Shown here: one piece after another, positions 11,947-21,868 of the stretch | How the letters are laid out: each line of letters opens with the position of its first letter | Position numbering within the stretch: the stretch's first letter is position 1 | Assembly: GCA_029204225.1 (NCBI GenBank) | Contig: CM055094.1 | Coordinates: 13,828,928-13,892,927, forward strand | Length of the DNA: 64,000 nucleotides | Direction: 5' to 3' | From: Diphasiastrum complanatum | Lineage: Eukaryota > Streptophyta > Lycopodiopsida > Lycopodiales > Lycopodiaceae | Translations under genes and position numbers: made by a program | Notes under the pieces: generated by a model | The model's input: the letters and a program-made list of their open reading frames with translations, nothing else | What the model was told of the DNA's origin: nothing | The model's database searches: none

Positions 11947-14170
11947 CTTCAAAGTTGGTTCAAAAAATCGATTTCGAAATCGACTCGTTGAATTCAAGTT
12001 ACTATGCACCCTGGAAGAAGAATTATGTTATTGGTGCTCGTTTGTCAGAGCTATAACTTTGATTTTAGACATTGGTTCTCGGATTTTCCTTGAACTGAAT
12101 GCATGGTGAGTGAGATCCTTACCCTGTTGTTTGCATGCTTCAGTTAGTTCACTGAGTTGTGCATGTGTTGTTCAGTTTTTGCAAATGGGGTTAGTGCATT
12201 TGAGTGAATGCATGGCTATTCATAACGACTTTATATTTATATAGCCGGTTTTTTTTAAAGGCCTTTGCAAAATTTTTGATATAATCAAAGTTTTGGTCGA
12301 TTCGGTAAGAAGATTTTGGAGAATCTATTTAAATCGACATCTGAGAATGGAATTACCTATTCTCCTGACTTAATCAGGAGAATCTTGGATGAATATTTTT
12401 ATTATCCTAACTGCTATACCTATGTGATTGGATCCATGGAATTAGGATTGGCAATAAAATACTATTCTTCACGGTAATTATTCTCCAAGCGAGTGCCCTG
12501 TGAGTGGAAATTTGCTTTCTTGGTACTGTGCTTTTTATCGATTTAACTCTGGAGTAGGAATATTTCTAGTTAATAGAGTTAAATGATATTTTCGGTTCTT
12601 CCTTCGACACGGGGGTGCACCGAAAGGCCTATCTTAAAAGATTTTGCTCTTTAGGATTGGTTAAAGCTTTTCAGATACTTGTTAAAGTGAATGAATGGAA
12701 TAAGGTTGTAGTTTTTGAGAGGTAGCTCTATATTCGATTAAAAAAAAGTGTATCGAATATCGCAAAGAGTACCTGGTTTCAAATTTTATTGAATTTTATT
12801 AATTTTAGAAAACTTTAACAAAGTAATGGAAAGGGAGCTGGTGTGGTCAAAAGGGAAGTAGCCTAGCATTTACTTGTGTCTAAGGAGTTTTCGGGGGGCC
12901 TTCACTGATGAATTTTTTGGGTGACCGAAAAATCTAAGGGAGGAAGAAAATGAGACACCTGAGTAGGTAATTGTGATAGTGTTGTGTAATTTGGATTGGT
13001 TAATAATCCCTGTAAGAAAATTGCATAGCACTGATTTTTTGAATTCATTAAGCTGAATTTATTTTGAATATCTATAGGACCATGAGTTGACCCTATTTGT
13101 TATTGGAAATTCTGATATGGAACAAGAATGGGCACTGGGTTCACATGATTACTATAAAGAACCTTATTTCTAAGAGTTGTAACTCTTAGATGGTAGGAAT
13201 TCGGGATGGTAGTACCAACCAAAGTGGTTGTTTTATGTGACGGAAATACCATGAGCGGATTCTTGTTAAATCACAATTTTGGCAATGGATTATCAGAAAC
13301 CCTTAAAGGTTATTTCTCTTTTAATTTAAATCTCTACATTTTAGAAATTTCTTAAATACAAGACAATTGGATTGAGATTCATATAGTTCCTTCCAATGTG
13401 AAATTAGGTCTGAAGGACTGTTTAAGTTATATGAATTCATACTTCCATTTCAGTTTGTGAATATAGCTCAGAATCAATTGATGTTTTCAATTGATTAAGT
13501 GGAATTTTGATTTCATGAACCCAATTGATTATCTCTATTTGATGGTTGATTATTGAGAGTAATATTTCTAACACTCGGGATAAGATCTTTTATGATTTTA
13601 AGGAAAAAGTCCGGATGAAATAGTATTTATAATCTTTACTGACTTTTTCAAATCTTCGATATCTTATACCTGGAAGTTAGTTGGTAAAGCGCACAGTGTG
13701 AAGAGAACTCACCAGAAACTATTTGTTTTTGTATTGCTTGTAAGACACATAATCTATGAGTCATTCGGATTCATCAAGGAATTGTGTGCATAGGATACTG
13801 AATTCTTGGATGAGTATTTCTCAGTTGAGAAATAAACTTGATTCATTAGTGATAGTATCCCTGTGAGCTCAATTGGATATTGGATCCTAATGGTTCCAAG
13901 AATAGTAAACTGAATTTTGGGAATTCAACAGAACTTTGTAATCTCTAGATGTTGTTCTAGGAGATTGTATAAAGCTTATATTGTTAAAGATGAATGTTAT
14001 AAAGGTCTATAATCAATTGGTTGATCATAGAATTTGGATCTCATAATTTGATTAAGGATCGGTTTGGAAGAATATTCCTAGAATCCAGTGATTTGTCTTA
14101 GGGAGAAATAGCTAGGAGGAGAAATAGCTGCCACTCTGAATTTTAGTTGCGTCATGGGACCATCACCAAT
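11947..14170 (+). mobile_element. Decayed interior of a Ty3-gypsy-like element
   Basis: This AT-rich stretch has no meaningful frame on either strand. It is assigned to a plus-strand LTR element only because it ends in a gypsy-type polypurine tract and an LTR at 14171-15185. No 5' LTR was found to the left. It could be a very old autonomous copy or a non-coding (LARD-like) element. Confidence 0.4.
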
Positions 14171-14185
14171 CTAGGTGGGGGATCA
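14171..14185 (+). promoter_or_regulatory. Polypurine tract before 3' LTR
   Basis: CTAGGTGGGGGATCA directly precedes the LTR edge TGTCGGAGA. A GGTGGGGGA core just before TGT is typical of plant Ty3-gypsy plus-strand priming sites. Confidence 0.7.
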
Positions 14186-15185
14186 TGTCGGAGATATTGC
14201 ATTGGAAGCCTGTGCCAACAATTTGTTATTTGATTTTTGGTGATTGTGCATTAGTGGTGAAACAAGAAATAAATAAGTGCGAACATGTGTAAGCCCCCAT
14301 CCCAATGAGCACATGTTGTAAATATTTTAGTTGAAATGAGTTGTAATAAATGACCCATTAGAAATAAAATATAAATGGCCCATTAGAAATAAAATATAAT
14401 AGAAGAGGCCAAAATGATAGCTAATGAACATATGCTTAGGTGGCAGTATCACATACCTATCACATGGGAAACAGTACATGGGCACCACCTAGGATAGCCA
14501 ATAGTCATTTAAGAGGTGTGCCAGATGGGCAACCAATAGAATGAAGAGATGAAGGGCCTACCTCAACCATAAAAAGACATCTCATGTACTCATTTTGCAT
14601 GTTCAATCAAGAGGAGGAACTTTTGTGGAGATTTTGTTGTGAATATCCATGCCTCTAACCATGTGCTCTCTCATGCTTTTGATTCCTTTTGAATTTTCTC
14701 TTGTTTGCTTTGTGTTTTGTGTAGTGTTAATCCATGCTTAGAGAGTTTGGTGTAGACGTATGGCACCTCCCTTGCTAATCAGTGATTATGTGTAGTGTTA
14801 ATGGAGATTTGTTGTTTATGTAGTGTTAATTGCTATTGCTAGTAGTGAATTAAGGTGATGCTAGTGTTAGAGTTTAGTGTTAAATTGATAAGCTTAGTTT
14901 TAAATCGGTTGGAGTAGTGTTAAGAACCCTTCTTGCATTGGATCTTGAATGCATGCATAATGGATTGATGACAACTATCCCATGGGAACGCATTCTACTT
15001 TGTAAATAGTAGACTCCACGTGTGTTGAATCCTTGAATTGAATCCACTTCAATTCTCCTAGTACGCTCATGAGTTTTGAATGGACTTAGCTGAACTACTC
15101 CGCCTCAATGTTCATCTTGAAAACCATTGATAACACTTCATGTTTGCATCCTTCTTAGGACTAATTTAGCAACCACTCTCCAACA
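14186..15185 (+). repeat. Probable 3' LTR of a gypsy element, 1000 bp
   Basis: It begins TGTCGGAGA and ends TCTCCAACA, an inverted terminal match at 8 of 9 bases with TG and CA ends. It contains a CATAAAAAGAC TATA-like box near 14570 and an immediate repeat of CCCATTAGAAATAAAATATAA (14351-14400). TAGTGTTAA-type motifs recur near 14722, 14790, 14820, 14875 and 14914. No second copy is in the window, so it is either a solo LTR or the end of a truncated element. Confidence 0.65.
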
Positions 15186-15244
15186 ATGATACAAATAAAA
15201 TGTTATCCATGAATTAAATGAGAGATCAGATCAAAAGAGAGATC

Positions 15245-15248
<4 letters not shown>

Positions 15249-15305
<57 letters not shown>
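15249..15305. repeat. (GA)n microsatellite, about 28 units
   Basis: A perfect GA tract of 57 bp, purines on plus, in AT-rich spacer between the LTR at 14186-15185 and the 3' side of the protease-like gene. Confidence 0.99.
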
Positions 15306-15308
<3 letters not shown>

Positions 15309-15647
15309 AGTTGACTACATGATAAATGTTTAGCAAAAGGTCTCTTAATTCTCTGATCAAGAAATCATACGTGCGCTACAGTATTTCAAGATACATTATG
15401 CTACATTTTGCATCTCCTAATCATGCTATTTACTTCTACTTCATCGATGGTCTTCACAATGCACATTCTCGGATACAGAACATAGTACTTAACTATGAAG
15501 CTTTACGAATAGCGTCGCTTTTACTAACATCAAAGCAAGCATGCATATGCAAATAGTAACTTGGCAAATGCTTGCAGTTAGGAGTTAATTAGACAGATAA
15601 AGCAAAAGTTCTTCTCTTGCAGCCAGTGAGAATACGAACAGTGGGTA

Positions 15648-17024
15648 TCACGGCTTGGAGGAGGAGCTGCTGCTACTTCCATCGCATGGATGTGGAACAA
15701 AGGATATCAGGTCATTCACATTGTCGACAAGGACTTCAAAGTTCTGTTGGGTAATACTCCCTATAAGTGTGAAGTTTCCACCTGGAAACATATTCAGACA
15801 AACAATGTCTTTTGTAGCAGGAAACAAGTAGTTATCTGTTGGCAGAATCATGTCAGCGTCTAAGAAGTGAAAGACAATTGATGGAATGCTATAATTTTGT
15901 TGATTAGATATGTCAAAACACACGGCACTCTGATTTTGAAAGTTGTTCACGCGAGGGAGACCAGAAACGCTTTGTAAGAATGCGGTTTCTATCAAAGGAT
16001 ATGTATCAGCGGCAATATATGTGATCGTGAAGGCCAGGTTGAATAGGGTAGGTTCCTGGGGAGGCATGTCTATTCTCTTACCTCCAACACTGATTGCTTG
16101 CAGATCCACAAGATACTCCGAACCCTTGAGTAAGGGAGTTGTGTGTACTCCAGTGCGGCCACTAAGGGTAGCAGCATCCCCCATGATCAAACGGCTGCTC
16201 ACAGTAGCAGCAAATTTTAATGGTACCAAACAATACAAAAACTTGTTTGAAATATTATAATTGGCTGCCAGCTGCGAAGGTAAAGAAAGGGGAAGTCTAT
16301 TGAGAGAAGCAAAGCCTTGAAAATTCTTGTCCCCATGCATTTTGGGTGCAAAGCCAAAGACAAAATTATTGAACTGTACTTGAGAGTTATCCATGGCATT
16401 AAGGGTGAGAGTTTCCGTAGCAAGCTTAGCAACCAGGACGCTATAAGAAGAATTAAATTCACACGTGCCATTTTGGCATTGCCGACGTTCCGGCCGCAAG
16501 TCTTGACATTGTGAAGATTCGCAAGATATGTTGCTATAGGTTGAAGATTCTCGGGGATTGAAGAGATGCGGCTGATGACGCAGTTTTGTGGTAAGCACCC
16601 AAGACGCATCGGCATTACCGGTACTCATCGACATCGTGAGAGCAAATTGTTTACTTGGAGTTCCCAGCTTCACCGCCAAATAATAACTTGCCGAGTTTGG
16701 ATCTACTCCTCTTGATACTATCGGTGGTGATATGACATCTGTTGGTGACACATTCCCTCTAGGTGCTGCAATTCCATTAGCAAGGTAGTTAAATCTTTCG
16801 TTGCCTAGCTTTAACTCTGTAGCCATTCTAGTCTCATATTCATCCTGCAAAGGCTTTGAAAATCCTAAGGAGGCCAATGAATGATGATATTGGCTTAACA
16901 TTTCAAACCCAATACTGGGAGAGGAGGAAAGGAGGCATGTCACATGGACAAGTACGATAGAAGTGACAAGGATAAAATGGAGAAGTGGGAAGAAGCATGT
17001 GAGCTCAAACTTGGTGCTAGCCAT
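15648..17024 (-). CDS. Nepenthesin-like A1 aspartic protease homologue, catalytic aspartates missing
   Basis: 458 codons in one exon. I place the start at MASTKFEL (17024), just after the CT tract; the frame runs 44 codons further upstream only by reading through CT repeats. Residues 11-30 are a hydrophobic signal peptide, so the product is probably secreted. The body follows the plant A1 fold: YYLAVKLGTPSKQF (114-127), a Cys-rich segment (about 168-188), ATETLTL (202-208) and the carboxy signature LIGSITQQNFEVLVD (420-434). Where active enzymes have DTGS the sequence reads STGN (134-137). Where they have the second DSGT it reads NLAF (329-332). The flap glycine region is also altered (SYSVLVAK, 193-200). 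Peptidase activity is therefore unlikely; an inhibitor, binding or decoy role, as in the related TAXI-type xylanase inhibitors, is possible. Single-exon structure and length are normal for the family. A Ser-rich tail (450-456) ends the protein. Confidence 0.85.
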   Translation of the reverse strand: MASTKFELTCFFPLLHFILVTSIVLVHVTCLLSSSPSIGFEMLSQYHHSLASLGFSKPLQDEYETRMATELKLGNERFNYLANGIAAPRGNVSPTDVISPPIVSRGVDPNSASYYLAVKLGTPSKQFALTMSMSTGNADASWVLTTKLRHQPHLFNPRESSTYSNISCESSQCQDLRPERRQCQNGTCEFNSSYSVLVAKLATETLTLNAMDNSQVQFNNFVFGFAPKMHGDKNFQGFASLNRLPLSLPSQLAANYNISNKFLYCLVPLKFAATVSSRLIMGDAATLSGRTGVHTTPLLKGSEYLVDLQAISVGGKRIDMPPQEPTLFNLAFTITYIAADTYPLIETAFLQSVSGLPRVNNFQNQSAVCFDISNQQNYSIPSIVFHFLDADMILPTDNYLFPATKDIVCLNMFPGGNFTLIGSITQQNFEVLVDNVNDLISFVPHPCDGSSSSSSSKP

Positions 17025-17036
17025 AGCTTCCTCAAG

Positions 17037-17038
<2 letters not shown>

Positions 17039-17127
<89 letters not shown>
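17039..17127 (-). repeat. CT-repeat leader of the protease-like gene
   Basis: An 89-bp tract, GA on plus and CT on the coding strand, ends 14 bp upstream of the chosen start codon and begins just downstream of the TATA-like box. It would form most of the 5' leader. CT or GAGA repeats are common in plant leaders and can bind BPC/GAGA factors. A second tract with the same right-hand flank lies at 18031-18138. Confidence 0.9.
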
Positions 17128-17130
<3 letters not shown>

Positions 17131-17143
17131 GTGCACAAAGTTG

Positions 17144-17152
17144 TATTTAAAG
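17144..17152 (-). promoter_or_regulatory. TATA-like box of the protease-like gene
   Basis: The minus strand reads CCTTTAAATACAAC here, about 120 bp upstream of the start codon and about 17 bp upstream of the CT tract. It is the best core-promoter candidate. The same sequence and about 130 bp of flank are repeated near 18150-18290. Confidence 0.5.
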
Positions 17153-17182
17153 GCATCCTCTTTGTTTTGAGGTGTATCTTAC

Positions 17183-17910
17183 AATAGAGAAGGTCCCAAG
17201 GTAGTGGGCCTGGCCTTGGTGTAATGCTCCATTGGAAAAGTTATTAGAAGTAGAAATCATGTTTAAAATTAGATTGATTCCGGAAGAAATTCCAAGAGAA
17301 TCTTAAAACATAGAAGGCCTTGATGTTGTGGGCTTGTCTTTGGTGTAATGCTCCATTGAAAAAGTTATTAGAAGTATAAATCATGTTTAAAAATAGATTG
17401 ATTCCCGAAGAAATTCCAAGATTGTGGGCCTTTCCTTGGTGTATTTGTGGAAGAAATTCCAAGAGCATCTTAAAATATAGAAGGCCACAAGTTTGTGGGC
17501 CTTTCCTTGTGCTCCATTGAAAAAAGTTATCGAAAGTAGAAATCATGTTTAAAAATAGATTGATTATGGAAAAAATCCCACGGACATCTTAAAATAAAGG
17601 ACCCGAGTTGTGGGACTTAAAGCCTTGGTGTAATTCTAGAAGAAATTTCAAAAGTATCTTAAATAAAAAAAGACCACGAGGTCGTGGGCCTTTCCTTGGT
17701 GTTGGTGTAACATTCCATTGAAAAAGTTATGAGGAAATGAAATCATGTTTTAAAATAGATTTATCCCGGAAGAAATCCCAAGAACATTTAACATTAAAAG
17801 AAGGCCTCGAGGTTGTGGGGCTTTCCTTGGTGTAATGCTCTATTGAAAAGGTCATTAGAAATAGAGATTGTACTTAAGAATAGATTGATTCAGGAATAAA
17901 TCGCAAACAA
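17183..17910. repeat. Degenerate minisatellite upstream of the protease-like gene
   Basis: About six units of roughly 100-140 bp. Each contains most of GTGGGCCTTTCCTTGGTGTA, ATGCTCCATTGAAAAAGTTA, ATCATGTTTAAAA-TAGATTGATT, GGAAGAAATTCCAAGA and CATCTTAAAATA. Units differ by substitutions, indels and partial deletions. The first unit overlaps the gene's upstream region; another unit occurs at 18183-18290. No frame is conserved across units. Confidence 0.85.
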
Positions 17911-18027
17911 ATCCATCAATAAAGGTTAGTTTCACTCCAGCAAGTCCTAGGAAGTGACCTTACTAATAAATTTTTTTTAGCACATTTCATAAAAACCACC
18001 ATCAAATGGATCCAAAAAACAATCAAA

Positions 18028-18290
<263 letters not shown>

Positions 18291-18379
18291 CTTTTCTCAC
18301 ATGCTTTGGTGAATATTCTTGTGTAGATGATGCTATGCAAGTAGGTGGATGTTTTTATGATTTTCCAAAAACTAATGGA

Positions 18380-18640
18380 TATGGAAAAGATGTCTTGGTC
18401 AATGACTTTGATGGTCAAGTGGAAGATCAAGAGGTTGAACTCAAAGGGCTTCAACAACACAAAACAAAAGGTGGCAATTTGGAGCTAGTCAAGAGCATTA
18501 AAGGAGAGTCAATTGGAAAAGATGTTTTGAATCTGGTTTTTCAGATTATTGAAGACTCAAGTAAGTCCAAAGGAGCAGCAAGGAAGTGTTTTTCAGGTTT
18601 ACTTTACTTATTTTATCTCATGTTTGAGCTCATTATATCA
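18380..18640 (+). pseudogene. Coding-like segment shared with 23760-23985
   Basis: Part of an open frame of 188 codons (18239-18805). The stretch DQEVELKGLQ, GNLELVKSIKGESIGKDVL, IEDSSKSKGAARKC and LLYLFYLMFE corresponds to DQEVDLKGLQ, GNLELANSIKGESIGKNVL, IED(stop)SKVKGVARKC and LLYFFYLMFE on the minus strand at 23985-23760. The frame's first codons come from the minisatellite and its end overlaps an opposite-strand gag piece, so the whole frame is not a gene. The shared core is a real but unidentified coding relic, perhaps a captured host fragment. Confidence 0.5.
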
Positions 18641-19054
18641 CTCTTTCATGTGAAGATGGCATCTTGTGGTAAGATGGAGATGGAGGCAAAGAATTTTAAC
18701 TTTCACCTATCTTTCTTCTTATCAACAAAAGAGGAAGGATCACCTTCTAGATGTAGACTTGGATTCATAAAACTTCTTCAAAGATTCCCAAGCCTCTTCA
18801 GATGAATTGCTCTTACCAATCTCCTTGAGTAGCTCGTTGGTAACATTCATCTTGATCATGTGTAGAGCTTTATTTGATCTCTTGTCATACCTCACTTGAT
18901 CTTGAGGTGCTTGATGCCTCTCCTCTACACCTGCAACAATCTCCATCAAGTCATTCATCTCCAATTAGAATTCCATCCCCATCTTCCAAGTAGAATAGTT
19001 TGTTGAGGTAAGCCTATCATTGCTCTCCAATATAAAGCCTCCACTTGTAGCCAT
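18640..19054 (-). pseudogene. Copia gag fragment, amino-terminal part
   Basis: Reading leftward from the ATG at 19054, the sequence matches the amino end of the intact 1316-residue copia polyprotein: MNDLMEIVAGVEERHQAP, ALHMIKMNVTNELLKE and AWESLKKFYESKSTSR. There is an in-frame stop near residue 30 (MEF-stop-LEMNDL). After STSR it jumps to sequence resembling the later KKDRSKLK region, so about 130 residues are deleted. The leader upstream of the ATG also resembles that of the intact element. It is a broken relative of the 30508-36368 family. Confidence 0.8.
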
Positions 19055-19230
19055 GTTGAAGTGACCGATCTTCTCCTTTCAACCTGTTCCAATGCCCAAA
19101 TAACTCTTTTAAATGACAACAAATGTATTTAAGAAGACGTTACATAACGTTTAATATTAAAATCATAATTGGAGGGAAAGCAGTTTTCCCACCCTCACTA
19201 TGACCTTCCGGGAAACAACATCACATGACA

Positions 19231-19241
19231 CTATATAAGCA
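19231..19241 (+). promoter_or_regulatory. TATA-like box upstream of the inverted-repeat array
   Basis: CACTATATAAGCAC fits a plant TATA box. About 110 bp downstream ATCATACGGTAAGC (19341-19354) resembles a 5' splice site, and the inverted-repeat array starts about 150 bp later. A transcript reading through the array is an inference only. Confidence 0.3.
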
Positions 19242-19499
19242 CACAGTTCCGACGATTGTTCCTCACAACACCATAAAGAGTTTGTTTGTCTTTCACATAC
19301 TGCAAGAGCGCCCTACCAGTCCTCTACTCCACAAGAAGATATCATACGGTAAGCACCTTTCAACTCAAAGCGTTTTTTATTCTATAATTGTCTTATCATG
19401 CTTTTTGTTTTTGCTATGATACTTCCATGATAAATCTCAAGTATGGCTAGATCTTACGCACTACATATGGCTCTTTATGGGTTTTCTTATGAGGAAATG

Positions 19500-20065
19500 A
19501 TAATTGTCCGGCGATGGATAACGATGGACAGATCAAGATGTTTTTGTTAAGAGAAAACGTGTACATCTTGCCTCATTGGCAGTGATGGATAGTTAGCCAC
19601 AAATCACATCTTTTCAAGATGATTGACAAAGCTCAGGTGGCAGCGATGAACCGCTTGCTACCTTTTCAACTTTGAAATGGTTTTATGGTTTTTGTAGTCA
19701 GCGATGGGATGGCCATATCATTTGCTATTCTGTGGCTTCATAATAACACAAGTGATAGCCTCTGCCTAGCGATGAACAAGGGGCTCACTTCTACACTTTT
19801 GATAAATACATATCTATGCTGAAAGAGCTTATGTCCAGTGATGGACAACAAGCTCTACCAGCTATTTTTTACATAAAAGATTAACAAATACACCTCCTAC
19901 TGTCCATTGATGGACAGTAGGAACATCTACTTGTTTATCAATGATCTCTTATATGATACATAAGCTTATTGTCTAGTCATGGACATCAAGTTTGAACATG
20001 CAATCTATATTTAAGACTTTTCTATAAACACTTCCTACTGCCCACCAGCAATGGACAATAGGATT
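19500..20065. repeat. Array of degenerate inverted repeats around a CCAGYGATGG core
   Basis: About nine variants of a GTCCAGYGATGGAC core are spaced 60-73 bp apart, near 19513, 19580, 19641, 19701, 19771, 19836, 19909, 19977 and 20050. Several are centres of hairpins. The best has perfect 11-base arms, CCTACTGTCCA (19896-19906) and TGGACAGTAGG (19911-19921), with a TTGA loop. Others pair GAGCTTATGTCCA with TGGACAACAAGCTC (19825-19855) and CCTACTGCCCA with TGGACAATAGG (20034-20062). The arms differ between hairpins while pairing is largely kept. No long frame runs through. A similar hairpin occurs at 36693-36735. I know no named family with this form. Confidence 0.7.
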
Positions 20066-20185
20066 CTCTATGGCTCACCTTTAACAAAAATTAGAGCTTT
20101 CTCATATAAATGCTCAAGGGAGCAAGCAATGATTTTGTCTCTGATCTAGCAATGAAATGATATTCTTAAATGTCTTTTTAAGCTT

Positions 20186-20508
20186 TCAAAAACCACCTAG
20201 ATCCTCATCATTAGTAGTAAAGTTGATTTTCTTGCTACCTTCATCTCTTTGCTTCTTCAAACATTCATTAGCAAAATTCCCTTTGATTCCACAATAGAAG
20301 CATTTTAACTTTGATCTATCTTTCTTCTTACTAACAAAAGAGGAATGCTCACCTTGATCTTGACCCTTTGACCACTTGCCTATGCCTTTTCTCTTGAACT
20401 TGCCTTTCATGAACATAGCCTCCTCTTCATATTGAGATGTTGATGTAGATCCACCTCTTTCTTGAAGCCTAAACTCAAGTCCAATATCAAGTGAAGGTGA
20501 CAAAGATT
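20186..20508 (-). pseudogene. Copia gag fragment with zinc knuckle
   Basis: Minus-strand sequence EFRLQERGGSTSTSQ, EEEAMFMKGKFK and LKCFYCGIKGNFANEC matches residues 187-258 of the intact copia polyprotein. The knuckle has Asn where the intact copy has His (CX2CX4NX4C), so zinc binding would be lost. It meets plus-strand protease sequence head to head at about 20508, in place of the normal gag-protease continuation. Confidence 0.85.
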
Positions 20509-20735
20509 CATGGTGGATTGATAGTGGAGCTAGTTCCCACATGACTAGTCACAAGTTCTTTACTTCTTTGGTCACTTACAATGGAGCCAAGAAAGTGATT
20601 CACATGGCCAATGGTGGTGAGTGTTTGATTGAAGGTATTGGTTCAATTCCTATTTGTCTTTCTACTAATAGGAAAGTAAGACTTGATGGTGTTCTTTACA
20701 TTCCTTCACTTTCAAAAAATTTGTTAAGTGTTGGA
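20509..20735 (+). pseudogene. Copia protease fragment, cut by CACTA insertion
   Basis: Reads DSWWIDSGASSHMT with the catalytic DSG intact, then HMANGGECLIEGIGSIPI, GVLYIPSLSKNLLSV. It parallels residues 300-377 of the intact copia polyprotein. Coding similarity stops at 20735, where the CACTA terminus begins. It is closely related to the gag piece on its left but lies on the opposite strand, so an inversion has separated the two. Confidence 0.85.
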
Positions 20736-21345
20736 CACTACAACTTGTCGCGATTTGCGATGTGAGTCGCGATCTTAATTTTTAATTATTTTCGTCGCGG
20801 ATGTCTCAAAACACGTCACAATGGAGTCATCGGATTCTGACATGTTTTAAGCACATCGAATTTTGACATCTGCTAATTGTCGGATTCTTCGACAACAATG
20901 GGATGTTCAGACTCCGGGATCCTACGTGGATGTCGGATTCCGACGTGTCGACATGGATGTCAAAAACTGACATCCAGTGTGGACATCAAAATCTAACATT
21001 CAAGCTGACATGGCTAATCCGACATGGATCTGAAGTAAAAAAATCTTGGTCGTCAGACTTTGATGTGTTTGAAACACGTCAAATTTTGGCGCTGTTAACA
21101 GAATGCCCTTTCTGGACGCCCGATGTCCATTCGACGTCTGCCCTCCGACGTTTAAATTTATGTCGAATTCTGACGTGTTGGAAACATGTCGGAGTCCCGA
21201 CGTCTGTTAACAGAATGCCCTTTCTGGACATCCGACATCCATCGCAACATCTGTCCGAATATTGTTATGTTCGCAATAGGTAATAATTTTTTTTTTTAAA
21301 AAAAACTTAAAAAAACAGCGCGCATATTCTTATCGCGCTGTTTTT
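20736..21345 (+). mobile_element. CACTA (En/Spm) left end: TIR and subterminal repeats
   Basis: The end starts CACTACAACTTGTCGCGATT and interrupts copia protease sequence after TTGGA, giving GGA as a candidate 3-bp target duplication. Dense subterminal motifs follow, variants of TCGGATTC-GACGTGT and its complement. A block TGTTAACAGAATGCCCTTTC is repeated at 21093 and 21205. At 21311-21345 there is a perfect hairpin with 12-base arms AAAAACAGCGCG and CGCGCTGTTTTT. A short CACTA terminus followed by subterminal arrays is diagnostic of En/Spm elements. I could not find the matching right end before the repeat at 24045. Confidence 0.8.
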
Positions 21346-21868
21346 GGTGTGCCATTCTTGGAGAAGCGATGTTCGTGGATCAATTGAACAATTGGATCAA
21401 GTAACAAGCTAAGCATCATGAGGTACTTATCCTTCAACATTATTCATTTTCATTAGGCATTTGCATCAATGAAAAGTTAAACACATTGCATTTAGATTTG
21501 GATCAATGAGAAGTTAAACACATTGCATTTTCATACTTTATTGCATTTAGATTTGGATCAATGACAAGATATTTCATTCCATACTTTAGATTTGTGAGAT
21601 TCATTTTTGAACATGAAATGAATTGCAAAATTGCTCATGGTTTGAATTCCTAACTAGTTATTACGTCAATCCACATCTCAAAATCCGACATTGCATTTTT
21701 TGAAAACAAAAACATTCCACATAGAATAAAACAATGTATTACAAAATTGCTACTTTAATTTTGCAGTCTAGTCTCTAGATCTAATATGAACTAATTAAAG
21801 ACCTAATCAACTAAAACTTAAAAAACCTAATCTACTCCTCGTCATCATGATGTCCACTCTACTTGAGC

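Noticed and set aside
17025-17156. Upstream extension of the protease-like protein by 44 residues (start at 17156)
   Set aside because: The extra residues are mostly translated CT repeat and would hide the signal peptide. The first codon also lies at the TATA-like box, so it would precede transcription start.
17183-17910. CRISPR-like array or centromeric satellite
   Set aside because: Units are degenerate and of unequal length, with no constant short repeat and unique spacers, and the array is far too short for a satellite. The genome is a plant's.
20903-21283. 126-codon frame in the CACTA end
   Set aside because: It runs through subterminal transposon repeats (Trp/Asp/Met-rich words repeated from the DNA motif), not a protein family.
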